From: Bacillus sp. BHET2
GTDB lineage: Bacteria; Bacillota; Bacilli; Bacillales; Bacillaceae_B
Assembly (NCBI RefSeq): GCF_005938125.1
Contig: NZ_VCQN01000001.1
Span: 434,001-498,000, forward strand
Reading direction: 5' to 3'
Length of the DNA: 64,000 nucleotides
Shown here: positions 23,291 to 32,369 of the stretch, piece after piece
How positions within the stretch are numbered: the first letter of the stretch is position 1
How the letters are laid out: each line of letters starts with the position of its first letter
Notes under the pieces: generated by a model
What the model was told of the DNA's origin: nothing
What the model saw: only the letters and a program-made list of their open reading frames with translations
Databases searched by the model: none
Position numbers and translations under genes: made by a program

Positions 23291-23695
23291 TGTCAACGTC
23301 CTTTCGTAGTTTGATAGTTTAAATGATAGATAAGAATCACTGATGAAACAATAGATTGGATGTGAATAAAAGTGAAAAAATGATGATATGTAACAGAACG
23401 GACAAATGAATTTTCTTTTTAGCACACATTTGGATACCTCTGTATGAATCGGTATGTGTTATTTTTTGATGAGAATGTGTGATTTTTTGTGAAGCTGCTA
23501 AGTAAACGTAGATTTTATAAAGTTGGATCATCGAAATGTGTATTTAAAGAAAATAATTAGTATGGGGGTAATTGAATGGCTCTGTTCTGGAATTTGGAAT
23601 TTGATCACTAAGATCAAACCTTATGTGCATTTTTAATAAGGTAAAGAAGGTTCTGGTTCGACAACTGAAAGCAGCGATAAATATACACTTCCTAA
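23291..23695. other. Intergenic region upstream of the ycnK-like gene
   Basis: About 400 bp without a convincing gene. It must hold the ycnK-like promoter (minus strand). A degenerate copy of the TTTGAAATAATTGGTA element (GAAAATAATTAGTA, near 23548-23561) and a tiny plus-strand ORF from the ATG at 23563 are seen but are not supported. Confidence 0.5.
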
Positions 23696-23732
23696 ACTCA
23701 AAAAAGAGACTCCTTCTTTCTATAGGGAGTCT
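23696..23732 (-). terminator. Terminator of the GH3 gene
   Basis: AGACTCC (23707-23713) pairs with GGAGTCT (23726-23732). On the minus strand it is followed by CTTTTTT. Confidence 0.7.
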
Positions 23733-23742
23733 GCGATTTCAG

Positions 23743-24999
23743 CTAATATGACATCTTCTTTTTGAGGGACTGAATGGATTGGTTAAGATGGTTTACATCA
23801 GCGGTTCCTGTTTGAGTATCGGATAGTTTGTATTTCTGCTTTAGTTCAATGATTCTTCTAACACTTAAATCCAACCTGTTCTCTGAAATTTCCCCGCTCC
23901 GAACCGCATTTCTTAGAGAGTCGATTGCTTCGACGATCATTTCATAGTCATGGGCAATCAACAGAATATCACTTCCTGCAATCACTGATTGAACCGCAGC
24001 CTGACCAATTCCGTAGTTGTTCGTGATAGCTTTCATGGTCAAGTCATCAGTGATGACTGCACCATCGAAATGCAGCTTATTCCTCAGGAGGTCTATCACG
24101 TTTTTTGACAAAGAAGCAGGGTTGTCTCTGTCTAGTTTAGGCAGTAAAATATGGGCAACCATCACAAGGTCGGCTCCACTGTTTATGGCCTGCTTAAATG
24201 GATCGAGTTCAAGTTCTTCCAGTTCTTGAACGCTCTTATTTACGATCGGAAGTTCTAAATGCGAATCTACGGCAGTGTCCCCGTGGCCTGGAAAGTGCTT
24301 AATGGAGGATATGACGCCCTGAGATTGAATTCCCTTCATTGTTTGAATACCGAGTTCACTAACAATAGGTGCGTTATCTCCAAATGAGCGATCCCCGATA
24401 ACCGGATTTGAGGGATTGCTGTTGATGTCAAGAACAGGTGCGAAGTCGAGGTTGAATCCATATTCCTTTAACTCTTTCCCTAGAATGGATCCAACCTCAT
24501 ACGACAAGTCTGGGTCATTCATCGCTCCTATCTTTTCATTTGTTGGGAAGTTTATGAGCCCGCCAGGCAGTCTGGTCACTTGACCGCCTTCTTGGTCGAC
24601 ACTTAAGAAGAGTGGTAAAGGGTTGTTTTCATTGTCTTTCTTCAAGTTATTAAGAAGCTGTACGGTTTGTTGTGGTCCATCTAAATTAGTGGAGAAGAAG
24701 ATAAATCCTCCAACACTGTACTGTTGGATTAGTTTTTTTGTTCGTGCATCTTCTTGTGTACCACTGAATCCTGCTATGATTAGTTGACCTATTTTCTCAT
24801 CTAAGCTCATGTTGGAAAGGATGGTCGTGATCTTTGTTTCTTCATTTCCATCCGTTCCTTCCTGGGGAATATCCCCTGTTTTTTGCCTTTGGCTGAGGGT
24901 CGTATTGTCAAGAACAAGGTTTAATATGAAGAGAAGGATAACTAGAAATAGAAGGGAATAACTTATCTTTTTTAAACGGATCTTTATGGTTTTGGACAT
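23743..24999 (-). CDS. GH3 beta-N-acetylhexosaminidase (NagZ-like)
   Basis: A 418-residue protein anchored by one N-terminal transmembrane or signal segment (about 13-30), with a catalytic TIM barrel outside. GH3 NagZ motifs are present: LFLSVDQEGGQVTRL (about 131-144), the acid/base loop KHFPGHGDTAVDSH (about 234-247) and the nucleophile region VITDDLTMKAI (Asp near 318). Such enzymes remove GlcNAc from muropeptides during wall recycling. The usual Bacillus NagZ is a longer secreted form; this is the short single-domain type. The start at 24999 follows AGGAGAG. Confidence 0.88.
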   Translation of the reverse strand: MSKTIKIRLKKISYSLLFLVILLFILNLVLDNTTLSQRQKTGDIPQEGTDGNEETKITTILSNMSLDEKIGQLIIAGFSGTQEDARTKKLIQQYSVGGFIFFSTNLDGPQQTVQLLNNLKKDNENNPLPLFLSVDQEGGQVTRLPGGLINFPTNEKIGAMNDPDLSYEVGSILGKELKEYGFNLDFAPVLDINSNPSNPVIGDRSFGDNAPIVSELGIQTMKGIQSQGVISSIKHFPGHGDTAVDSHLELPIVNKSVQELEELELDPFKQAINSGADLVMVAHILLPKLDRDNPASLSKNVIDLLRNKLHFDGAVITDDLTMKAITNNYGIGQAAVQSVIAGSDILLIAHDYEMIVEAIDSLRNAVRSGEISENRLDLSVRRIIELKQKYKLSDTQTGTADVNHLNQSIQSLKKKMSY

Positions 25000-25103
25000 A
25001 TGGTTTCTCTCTCCTGAACATGATCGGTAATAAGATATTATCCATAACATTCGCTATTTCTAGTTAAATATTCGAAATGGCCACAAACTTATAGAAGCAT
25101 TCA

Positions 25104-25137
25104 ACAAAAAAAGACACGTTTTTCACATGTCTTTTCG
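25104..25137 (-). terminator. Terminator of the DUF3891 gene
   Basis: AAAAGACA and TGTCTTTT form a stem with A and T tracts; the orientation suits the minus-strand gene at 25204. Confidence 0.55.
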
Positions 25138-25203
25138 TAGAATTTGAAAATCAGAGGCACTAGCAGAATTGTGGAGTATAGCAAGAGGTGCAGTTTCCTT
25201 TTC

Positions 25204-25965
25204 TCATTTCTTCAGTACAATATTCTGTTTCTCCAAATCACTGTTCTCATAAGCCTCGGCAATACCTGAATCATCGATCTCTTGTTTGGATACCAATTTA
25301 TACGGTAATGTCACTTGGAAATCATCGATAAACGGAAATGAATCGAGAGAGACGTGTTCAGCATCCAGCCATTGAGCTTTGAGTGGTTGGTTGCCGGGGT
25401 GAAACATCTCTGTATGCTTGAATCCATTAGTAAACCAGGGATGTTCGTTGGCAATACCTGCTCCTGGCTCATTTAAACACAGGTATAAAGACAGGTCATC
25501 AGAAAATTGAAGTAATCTGAAATGCTGTAAGAGTAGTTGGTCTTGGATCTCAGGCAGCCTCTTTTTAATATGCCATTGCCGATCGGCTTCTTCTTTTAAG
25601 AATGAAAGGCAATCCTGATTTGTCGATTGGGAAAAGAAGGAGCAGAAATGCAGGCTGCAGAGAAGACACGAGTAAGGATTCATGTTCTCAATCTCGTTCA
25701 GGCCGATTTTGTACAGTGCCATTTTTGGCAGAAGGGGATAGTCTGAAAAGGTGAAAGGTTTCTTCTCACGATCATTCCATATTGGGGTTGAATCCAGTTT
25801 GGTCCAGCTCCGGTCGTGTTGATAGGCTGCAAGAATGAGATCATCAAAAAATTTGTCCGATTCCAGAAGAGTGGGTTTTACATGCTTCATGATGTCACCT
25901 GATAAAAAGGCGTGGTCATGCTGTTTAATCATGATAAATGAATCTATTGTTTCTCGAATGATCAT
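25204..25965 (-). CDS. DUF3891 family protein
   Basis: A 253-residue soluble protein beginning MIIRETIDSFIMIKQHDHAFLSGDI. It carries HDRSWTKLD, LLCSLHFCSFF and a C-terminal WLDAEHVSLDSFPF. The conserved His/Asp pairs (QHDH, QHDRSW, SLH) suggest an HD-like metal site, but the DUF3891 family is uncharacterised. The start at 25965 (ATG after GGGAG) is preferred; the ORF extends 39 codons further without support. Confidence 0.7.
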   Translation of the reverse strand: MIIRETIDSFIMIKQHDHAFLSGDIMKHVKPTLLESDKFFDDLILAAYQHDRSWTKLDSTPIWNDREKKPFTFSDYPLLPKMALYKIGLNEIENMNPYSCLLCSLHFCSFFSQSTNQDCLSFLKEEADRQWHIKKRLPEIQDQLLLQHFRLLQFSDDLSLYLCLNEPGAGIANEHPWFTNGFKHTEMFHPGNQPLKAQWLDAEHVSLDSFPFIDDFQVTLPYKLVSKQEIDDSGIAEAYENSDLEKQNIVLKK

Positions 25966-26205
25966 GATGGACAGTCTCCCTTCAATCATTTTACGTCTAC
26001 ATTCATTATAGCAAATTCTTACTGTATGAATCTTGTGTGGAAGGATTATCCAACTTTTGGTATAATCAGAATAAAAGGTCATGCTGCATAAAGAACTGCA
26101 TAGTGATTGGAATGTGTTCTTTTTATTTTACTGGAACTATATTTGAAAAGGCAGTTTTCGTAATGGTATTGAAAGTATTGATTGAAAAATTGATAGGGTA
26201 ATAGA

Positions 26206-26439
26206 ATGGAAAAAATTATTGTGAAAACGGGTATTTACTCTTTTATGCTATCGTTTCTATTGTTATTAATTGGTATGAAAAGAGTATTTAAGGCATCAAA
26301 TGGAGACGGAATGTACACATTTTCAACCACTCCTTATCCAGAGTTTTTCTTTATGATTACACGATATTCAGCCATCATAACGGTCATATCAATCGTATTG
26401 GCAGTTACTATCCTAATATTGATGAAGAAACAAAGGTGA
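26206..26439 (+). CDS. Small two-span membrane protein
   Basis: 77 residues with two hydrophobic segments (about 10-25 and 48-70) and a basic C-terminus KKQR. AGGGTAAT precedes the ATG. It lies just before the methyltransferase gene (7-28 bp, depending on the start) and may share its transcript. Not recognised. Confidence 0.55.
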   Translation: MEKIIVKTGIYSFMLSFLLLLIGMKRVFKASNGDGMYTFSTTPYPEFFFMITRYSAIITVISIVLAVTILILMKKQR

Positions 26440-26467
26440 GCTTTCTATGTTTCAAATGGAGGTCAAA

Positions 26468-27121
26468 ATGAAAGAAGCACAGGTTTTCTGGAATGAAAAG
26501 TACAAAGAAGAGAGAAACCTATGGGGGTTTCAACCGAAAGAAATGTTGCTCCACTATGAAAAAGTAATACCAAGTAAAGGGAAGATTCTTGATTTGGGAG
26601 TGGGAGAAGGGAAAAACGCTCTCTATTTTGCAAGTAGAGGATACGTCGTAGAAGGAGTTGATATTTCTGATACGGCAATTGACCGATGTAGGCATTACGC
26701 TTCGGAAGCAGGATTGGACATGAAAACGACCGTTGCCGATCTAGCCGAATATTCCATAGCTCCGGGATCGTGCTCACTAATAATCCTATCGAATGTACTT
26801 AATTTCTTTCATGACGATACAATCAAAAGAATCGTTCAGAAAGTGAAGGAAGGATTAGTGGATGGCGGTATGGTTTATATTCATGCTTTTGACGTCCATG
26901 ATCCAAGTTTAGATAAGAGACGTCATTTAGTCGTAGACGAGTTTACGAATACGGTCTTTAATCCAAAAACAAAGGGTTATACACATTATTTTACGAAGGA
27001 TGAGTTAGAAGGAATCTTCCAAGGATACAAGGTAATCTACTCTTCTCAATCTCTACAATTGGATTTGGGACATGGGGAACCTCATTATCATGGGTTGGTG
27101 GAATTGTTGGTGAAGAAGTAA
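26468..27121 (+). CDS. Class I SAM-dependent methyltransferase
   Basis: A 217-residue Rossmann-fold methyltransferase. Motif I is ILDLGVGEGKNALYFASRG (about 38-56), motif II VEGVDISDTAIDRC, then TTVADLAEYS and LIILSNVLNFF (motif IV). The N-terminus AQVFWNEKYKEERNLWGFQP resembles TehB/tellurite-type methyltransferases. The substrate is unknown. The start at 26468 follows GGAGGT; an alternative ATG at 26447 with AAAGGTGAG is also possible. Confidence 0.8.
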   Translation: MKEAQVFWNEKYKEERNLWGFQPKEMLLHYEKVIPSKGKILDLGVGEGKNALYFASRGYVVEGVDISDTAIDRCRHYASEAGLDMKTTVADLAEYSIAPGSCSLIILSNVLNFFHDDTIKRIVQKVKEGLVDGGMVYIHAFDVHDPSLDKRRHLVVDEFTNTVFNPKTKGYTHYFTKDELEGIFQGYKVIYSSQSLQLDLGHGEPHYHGLVELLVKK

Positions 27122-27184
27122 GAGATGTAGAGGTATCGGTCTTGGTCGGAATTAGTAAAAATGAAAAAGATATTTTAGGTTATA

Positions 27185-27215
27185 GGAAGACTCGTCAATT
27201 TTTGACGAGTCTTCC
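27185..27215 (+). terminator. Hairpin after the methyltransferase gene
   Basis: GGAAGACTCGTCAA (27185-27198) pairs perfectly with TTGACGAGTCTTCC (27202-27215). The T tail is poor, so termination strength is uncertain. Confidence 0.6.
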
Positions 27216-27397
27216 CTTATGTAAGAGAGATAGTCTCATTTTTGGCGTTTAGTGCAAGATAAAATATAAAAGTTGCAGTACGATACATGATATAGACGTC
27301 TATCATGAAAATCAGCGGAGTGGGTCCTTTTGTAAGAGAGATGTTGCATTAAGACATATTCTACTATTCTCATTTATTAAAAATAATCTACATTTCA

Positions 27398-27426
27398 TGA
27401 AACGTTTTAATCATCCCATCAGTCTA
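27398..27426 (+). promoter_or_regulatory. ECF-type autoregulatory promoter
   Basis: TGAAACG (from 27398) and CAGTCTAA (from 27420) are separated as in B. subtilis ECF promoters (TGAAAC, about 16-17 bp, CGTC). It lies about 25 bp before the sigma gene. Confidence 0.6.
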
Positions 27427-27450
27427 ACTTGTAGAAAAAGAGGTGAGGGC

Positions 27451-28020
27451 ATGTTGAGAGAGAAAACAATCCGCGAGGCGAAAAGAGGGGATGAAAAAGC
27501 ATTTCAAGATCTTATTCAAATAGAGAAGAACAAACTCTATCGTCTTGCCTACGTATACGTTAAGAATGAAGATGATGCTCTTGATATAGTTCAGGATGCG
27601 ATATATAAAGCTTTTCTATCGATCAAAAAATTGAAGGAGCCACAGTATTTTTCCACTTGGCTATCAAGGATCCTCATTCATTCCGCATTGGATTATCTTA
27701 AGAAGCATAGAAGGGTAGTCCCAATAGAGGACATGGGTGAGTTCTTTAAAATAGAGAATCTTCAGCTGGAGGACAAATTGGATTTGGGTGGAGCAATCGA
27801 CAGGTTAGATCCCCTCTATAAAACAGCCATCATTCTTAGATATTATAAGGATCTCCCCATTAAGGAAATAGCGGAATTATTAGAATGCCAAGAGGGTACG
27901 GTTAAAACGAGAATACATAGAGCGATCAATCAGTTGAAGTCAGATTTGGAGAGAGGTGAATATGATGAACGATTTATCCAACAAGGTAAAGAAGGAAATC
28001 GAAGCGATTCACATTCCTGA
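27451..28020 (+). CDS. ECF RNA polymerase sigma factor
   Basis: A 189-residue sigma factor. Region 2 is at about 20-90 (YRLAYVYVKNEDDALDIVQDAIYKAFLSIKKLKEPQYFSTWLSRILIHSALDYLKK) and region 4 at about 115-170 (LDPLYKTAIILRYYKDLPIKEIAELLECQEGTVKTRIHRAINQLK). It resembles SigV/YlaC-class Bacillus ECF factors. The ATG at 27451 follows GAGGTGAGGG. It overlaps the anti-sigma gene by about 59 bp, and an ECF-like promoter precedes it, so positive autoregulation is likely. Confidence 0.88.
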   Translation: MLREKTIREAKRGDEKAFQDLIQIEKNKLYRLAYVYVKNEDDALDIVQDAIYKAFLSIKKLKEPQYFSTWLSRILIHSALDYLKKHRRVVPIEDMGEFFKIENLQLEDKLDLGGAIDRLDPLYKTAIILRYYKDLPIKEIAELLECQEGTVKTRIHRAINQLKSDLERGEYDERFIQQGKEGNRSDSHS

Positions 28021-28990
28021 AGAGAGGTTAACCTTTTCAATCGAACAAGCTATTAAAAAGGGAAAACGGCATCGAAAAAAGGTTAGGGAAAAATGGACCT
28101 ATGTTTGTAGTGCAGCGGTTGTGCTGATTGGCATGTTCCTTAGTTCTGGCACTGTTTCACCAGCGATGGCAAAAGTGGTTTCAAAGATTCCGATTATCGG
28201 AGAGATCTTGTATTCGGATGAGGGGATATTAGAGGCGATTTCAGAGAGCCTTCAAAGAGAAGGATATGACGTTAATAAGATAAACCTGACAATCACTCAA
28301 GAAAAAGAAATTATAATTGGAATCAGAGGTCAGATACCCCAATATGAAATGATAAAAGAAAAGGTAGGGGGCATTGTCTCGAATGTTCTTGAATCAAAGG
28401 GATATGATGCATACACCTGGAAAGTAGTTAGGAAACAGGAGGAGAAAATACCAGTTAAGGATGAACAGGTACAGAGGAGGAGTAGGGAATTCCAATTAAT
28501 TGACTCTGAAACGAGGAAAGAAGCATCAAAACGAAATATTAAAATATCAAGTATATTCCAATTCGAAAATCCCAAATCCATAGTAGTGGAAATTCCAAAA
28601 ACTGAGGAAAGAACGAACGAAATCAAGAGAATTGTAAACGACGTGATGGCTACTAATCAGCTCACAGAGATTCCAATTAAAATAAAGAAAGTGAGCGTTA
28701 GCAAAAAGAAACAAGAAGGAAGATGGTCACAGGTTCTTATGCCGATTCACCATGATCTAATGGGTAAGGAAGAGTATAAGGTGAAAACAGTGGGGTTTAC
28801 TGTGCATCCCAGTCCGCAAATTTTAGTATCTCTTACGATTTCTAGCAAAGATGTAGAGGCGGAGGAGTTTGCCCAACAGCTCGAACTAAGGATTGATGAA
28901 GTCCTGAAATCTGAAAAGATGAAGGCATTGGTTCAGGATGATTCTTATCAGATTCTGATTAAGAGTAAAGAAGGAAACGAAATTAATTGA
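27962..28990 (+). CDS. Membrane anti-sigma factor (DUF4179/DUF4030-like)
   Basis: A 342-residue protein with a cytoplasmic N-terminus (about 1-45, charged), one transmembrane segment (about 47-65, YVCSAAVVLIGMFLSSG) and a long extracytoplasmic domain (about 70-342). It resembles DUF4030-type anti-sigma partners: GYDVNKINLTITQEKEIIIGIRG and similar repeats recur. The start at 27962 (or 27965) follows GAGAGAGGTG and lies inside the sigma gene, so translation is coupled. It probably holds the sigma factor until an envelope signal arrives; the signal is unknown. Confidence 0.75.
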   Translation: MMNDLSNKVKKEIEAIHIPEERLTFSIEQAIKKGKRHRKKVREKWTYVCSAAVVLIGMFLSSGTVSPAMAKVVSKIPIIGEILYSDEGILEAISESLQREGYDVNKINLTITQEKEIIIGIRGQIPQYEMIKEKVGGIVSNVLESKGYDAYTWKVVRKQEEKIPVKDEQVQRRSREFQLIDSETRKEASKRNIKISSIFQFENPKSIVVEIPKTEERTNEIKRIVNDVMATNQLTEIPIKIKKVSVSKKKQEGRWSQVLMPIHHDLMGKEEYKVKTVGFTVHPSPQILVSLTISSKDVEAEEFAQQLELRIDEVLKSEKMKALVQDDSYQILIKSKEGNEIN

Positions 28991-29072
28991 GGTATAGAAT
29001 GAAATAAAAAGAGGAAAAAAGTCTGGCGTCCTCGCCTTTTATAAAATACTAAGCATTCACTGGGGGCTAACA

Positions 29073-29309
29073 ATGTTAAAAATAGTGAGAATAGTGGTCA
29101 GCATCATTGTGTTAGTGTTATCTGTTTATGGATTATTCAGTACGGAAAAAACTGAACTCCTGCCATTTATCATGCTCTTGTTGAGTGTACTTTTAGTGGT
29201 CATGGGAACGGAAGAGTTGAAGAAAAGCCCTAAGTCGTATAGTGGATACCTGTTTTATATTGTCTCATTTTTTGTGTTCATGGTTTCTTTAAAAGGGCTT
29301 GTCTATTAA
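29073..29309 (+). CDS. DUF3953-like small membrane protein
   Basis: 78 residues with three hydrophobic segments and the loop MGTEELKKSPKSYSGY. Similar small proteins lie at 35088-35366 and 59095-59370. The family has no known function. GGGGG lies upstream of the ATG. It follows the sigma/anti-sigma pair by about 80 bp and may belong to that regulon. Confidence 0.6.
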   Translation: MLKIVRIVVSIIVLVLSVYGLFSTEKTELLPFIMLLLSVLLVVMGTEELKKSPKSYSGYLFYIVSFFVFMVSLKGLVY

Positions 29310-29403
29310 TTTTCTTATTTAACAAAACCTGCTGAGAGAGTATTTACAAACAAACCGAAAAGAAGCAAATGATCAGGGAAATGCTCCTATGTATCAAAAG
29401 TAA

Positions 29404-29445
29404 AGGTCCGTCCCTCAACGCGTTAACGCACTGAGGGACGGACCT
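29404..29445 (-). terminator. 14-bp perfect hairpin with palindromic loop
   Basis: AGGTCCGTCCCTCA (29404-29417) pairs with TGAGGGACGGACCT (29432-29445). The loop holds GCGTTAACGC, itself a palindrome. On the minus strand the tail is TTTACTTTT, so it may end the nucleoside hydrolase transcript. Confidence 0.6.
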
Positions 29446-29551
29446 CTACTTATTTACCTTTTATTAATAGTCACAGTTGCCTATCCACTTCAAGTATCGC
29501 TTCAATCTCCAAATTTAAGGTTACGTGAAAAAGGGTGAGGCTACATTTATA

Positions 29552-30487
29552 TTATCGTTTTTTTCCTGTCATGACCTTTATGAAATCTTCCACAAACATC
29601 TGATAGTCGATCTTCAGGAAGATATTGATGTTCTTTTCAGCCGGCTTGGAGCTGACCCTGAAGTCGGCGATGGATGTACCCTGTCCGAGTCCTGAGGTCA
29701 GGACTTCGACTTCCCTTCTGATGGTCTTCCCCATGTCAGGATTCACCATCAGGGATAGGGTCACGACATCGTGTAGGGGGGCTCCGTTTATACCGGGGAC
29801 CAGTTTCTTATAGGCATTGATATAGTATGTCATAACGTCATCCATGATCTGGACGAGGGGGTTATCGGTCATCTCCTGAATGGTCTTGATTTGTTCTAGG
29901 GTGATGATCGCCTTGTTGGTGACGTTCAACGGGGCAATGTAGAGGTTATCGAGTTTTTTGACTACAAGTTCTGATGCAATGGGGTCCCCGTAGAAATTGG
30001 CTTCTGCTGAAGGCGTCACATTTCCGGGGACGAAGAAAGCTCCCCCCATGATATAAAATTCCTTCACTTTCTTGGCAATATCTTCTCCTAAAACGTAAAG
30101 GGAGGCGAGTGACGTGTTTCTTCCGACATCCACAATCGTGACATCGTCATTCTCCTCGATGATGGTGTATAGAGTCGAGAAGTTGGTGAATTCACCTGAG
30201 AAGTTATCCGGAGGACGGATCGGTCCCAAACCGTCCTTTCCATGGATTTCGGGATAGTAGGTGGGGATTTTCCCGGAAGAAGGGGTGTTGGAACCGCCGA
30301 TGATCGGTACATCCGTCCTTCCTGCAAGCTTAAGCAGATAAGCGATGATATCGGTGGCTTGCTCCTTCCTGACATTTCCGTAGCTGGATACGATGCCAAG
30401 TACCTTTATGTCCGGACTCAACAGGGCATACATGATGGCAATGGAGTCATCTATGCCGGGATCAGCAAATAAAATAATGTTTTTCAT
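29552..30487 (-). CDS. Inosine-uridine-type nucleoside hydrolase
   Basis: A 311-residue protein of the nucleoside hydrolase family. It has the N-terminal calcium-binding cluster DPGIDDSIAIMYAL (about 9-22), ILGIVSSYGNV-type strand (VLGIVSSYGNV), a central VDVGRNTSLASLY, and the C-terminal PLHDVVTLSLMVNPDM with a conserved HD pair. It hydrolyses the N-glycosidic bond of nucleosides for salvage. A signal peptide is absent, so it is cytoplasmic. AGGAGA precedes the ATG. Monocistronic on the minus strand. Confidence 0.9.
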   Translation of the reverse strand: MKNIILFADPGIDDSIAIMYALLSPDIKVLGIVSSYGNVRKEQATDIIAYLLKLAGRTDVPIIGGSNTPSSGKIPTYYPEIHGKDGLGPIRPPDNFSGEFTNFSTLYTIIEENDDVTIVDVGRNTSLASLYVLGEDIAKKVKEFYIMGGAFFVPGNVTPSAEANFYGDPIASELVVKKLDNLYIAPLNVTNKAIITLEQIKTIQEMTDNPLVQIMDDVMTYYINAYKKLVPGINGAPLHDVVTLSLMVNPDMGKTIRREVEVLTSGLGQGTSIADFRVSSKPAEKNINIFLKIDYQMFVEDFIKVMTGKKR

Positions 30488-30657
30488 GGGATTCTCCTCA
30501 CGATATTCGTATTTCTATAACGTATCGGAGAAAGGTAGAATTTATTCCATTCGACAATAAAATGCAACCGCTGCTTCTTCCATTTCAAGGAGCTTTTGCT
30601 TCAGGTCAAAGGAAACGTATAATAAGGTTGTCTAACATGAAGAAAGGAATGGAATCA

Positions 30658-31491
30658 ATGAAATCACTAATAGGAAAGATTGCACTTGTAACAGGAGGAA
30701 GCCGGGGAGCTGGCCGTGCCATTGCTGTTGAATTAGGAAAAGCTGGGGCGACTGTGTATGTGACGGGGCGCAGCAAAAAAGGGAATGCAACCAAGAACTT
30801 TCCGGGAACGATTGACGACACGGTTACTCAAATTGAAGAAGCTGGCGGAAAAGGAATCGCGGTTCGCTGTGACCATACGATCGATGCGGAAACAGAAGCA
30901 GTCATCGGGCAAATTCGTGAAGAACAAGGAAAGCTCGATATCCTGATCAATAATGTGTGGGGCGCCCATGACATCGGAGTGAATCCGGGTCCATTCTGGG
31001 AGATCCCTCTTGCGAACTGGGATACGATGTTCACTGCAGGTGTACGAGCTCAGCTGGCAACGAATCATTTCGCCATACCTCTACTTCGTGAAAATAAAGA
31101 AGGAATGATTGTTCATACGACTTTCTGGGATGATGGAAAGTACACGGGGCAGTTCTATTATGATCTGGCGAAGAACGCACTCGTCCGCATGGCGTACGGA
31201 CTTTCAGAAGAATTAAAAGACAACAATATCGCGGTTCTTGCTGTGTCACCAGGATTTATGAGGACAGAGCTTGTGCTTAAGCATATGGGAGTGGATGAGG
31301 AACACTGGCAGGATTCAGAAGACTTAAAGTCATCTGAAACGCCACATTATGTGGGACGTGCCATTACGGCGCTTGCGATGGATTCGAACGTGATGGAGAA
31401 GACAGGTCAGGTGTTGAAAGTCGGAGAACTTGCTAAAGAATATGCGTTTACAGATGTGGATGGGCGATACATTCCACCGTTTACGATGTAG
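30658..31491 (+). CDS. SDR-family oxidoreductase
   Basis: A 277-residue classical-type short-chain dehydrogenase. The cofactor motif is TGGSRGAGRAIA (about 11-22), the stability motif NNVWGAHD (NNxxG variant, about 97) and the catalytic YDLAK (about 164-168), followed by VSPGFMRTEL. NNVWG and the long insertion after it are typical of a distinct bacterial SDR subgroup. The substrate is unknown. The ATG at 30658 follows AAAGGAATGG; the upstream extension is not supported. A terminator follows. Confidence 0.85.
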   Translation: MKSLIGKIALVTGGSRGAGRAIAVELGKAGATVYVTGRSKKGNATKNFPGTIDDTVTQIEEAGGKGIAVRCDHTIDAETEAVIGQIREEQGKLDILINNVWGAHDIGVNPGPFWEIPLANWDTMFTAGVRAQLATNHFAIPLLRENKEGMIVHTTFWDDGKYTGQFYYDLAKNALVRMAYGLSEELKDNNIAVLAVSPGFMRTELVLKHMGVDEEHWQDSEDLKSSETPHYVGRAITALAMDSNVMEKTGQVLKVGELAKEYAFTDVDGRYIPPFTM

Positions 31492-31500
31492 GATGATGAG

Positions 31501-31528
31501 CCCCCTGGCATAGAACCGGGGGATTTTT
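31501..31528 (+). terminator. Terminator after the SDR gene
   Basis: CCCCCTGG pairs with CCGGGGG, followed by ATTTTT. Confidence 0.75.
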
Positions 31529-31615
31529 CAATTTTAATCATTCAGTCTTAACCCTGGTGTAACCCGAATAAACTATTCATGATAACCACTTTTCCATACG
31601 AATAGGGGTGGCGAG

Positions 31616-32323
31616 ATGTTTTCGGTGACAGAAATGCGTACGTTTGAATTATTTTCTGTTTCTCATATCACTGTGCTTTTGCTGTTTGTGGCTGTATCGA
31701 TTTGGTTGGTTTACTTCAGACATTTCCTGAAGAGATATCAGTCAATTTTGAAGTGGACGCTATTCTGGGTGTTGGTCCTGTGTGAGGTGTCGTGGCATAT
31801 CTGGCTACTTATAACAGGAACGTGGGAAGTGGGGGATTTACCTCTACAGCTCTGTTCTGTCAGCACCTTTATCGCGGTATATCTGTTTCTGAAGTCAAAT
31901 CAGAAGGCATTTTACTTGTTGTTCTTTATCGGGTTTCTCCCACCGATGTTAAGCATGGTGACACCTGAAATGGCTTATCAATTTCCTCATTTTCGCTTTC
32001 TTAAATACTTTCTCCATCATGCAGCCATTGCGTGGTCCGTTCTTTATTTCGTCGTGTATGAAGGGTACCGGGTCCCAAGGAAAGCCATCTGGACCGGCTT
32101 TCTCATGGTCAATCTTCTCGCCCTACCGATCTTCTTCCTGAACATTCTTCTCGATACGAATTTCTTCTACCTGGCGAATCCTACGGAATCCAAGACGATC
32201 TTGTCCTTTTTCGGAACGGGAGTCAAGTATTATATGAATCTAGAAATCGCAGCACTTGTGGTATTTTTTGTGACGTATCTTCCGATGGGGATGCTGATGA
32301 AGCGGGAGAGGGAAAAAGGGTAA
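31616..32323 (+). CDS. TIGR02206/YwaF family membrane protein
   Basis: A 235-residue protein with about seven transmembrane segments. Family motifs are visible: EVSWHIW (about 59), DLPLQLCSVSTFIAVYLF (about 76-93), FPHFRFLKYFLHHAAIAWSVLYF (about 124-146) and YLANPT near residue 185. Members such as B. subtilis YwaF are uncharacterised; conserved Leu-Pro-Leu-Gln-Leu-Cys and HH motifs suggest a membrane enzyme or transporter. GGGGTGG precedes the ATG. Confidence 0.85.
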   Translation: MFSVTEMRTFELFSVSHITVLLLFVAVSIWLVYFRHFLKRYQSILKWTLFWVLVLCEVSWHIWLLITGTWEVGDLPLQLCSVSTFIAVYLFLKSNQKAFYLLFFIGFLPPMLSMVTPEMAYQFPHFRFLKYFLHHAAIAWSVLYFVVYEGYRVPRKAIWTGFLMVNLLALPIFFLNILLDTNFFYLANPTESKTILSFFGTGVKYYMNLEIAALVVFFVTYLPMGMLMKREREKG

Positions 32324-32369
32324 CGACTTTTCAGTTTTATTCGTCTAATGTACAAAAGGGGTGTAGACC

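Noticed and set aside
23563..23637. 24-aa amphipathic ORF (begins MGVIEWLCSGIWNLI)
   Set aside because: No ribosome binding site before the ATG; possible chance ORF in an A/T-rich spacer.
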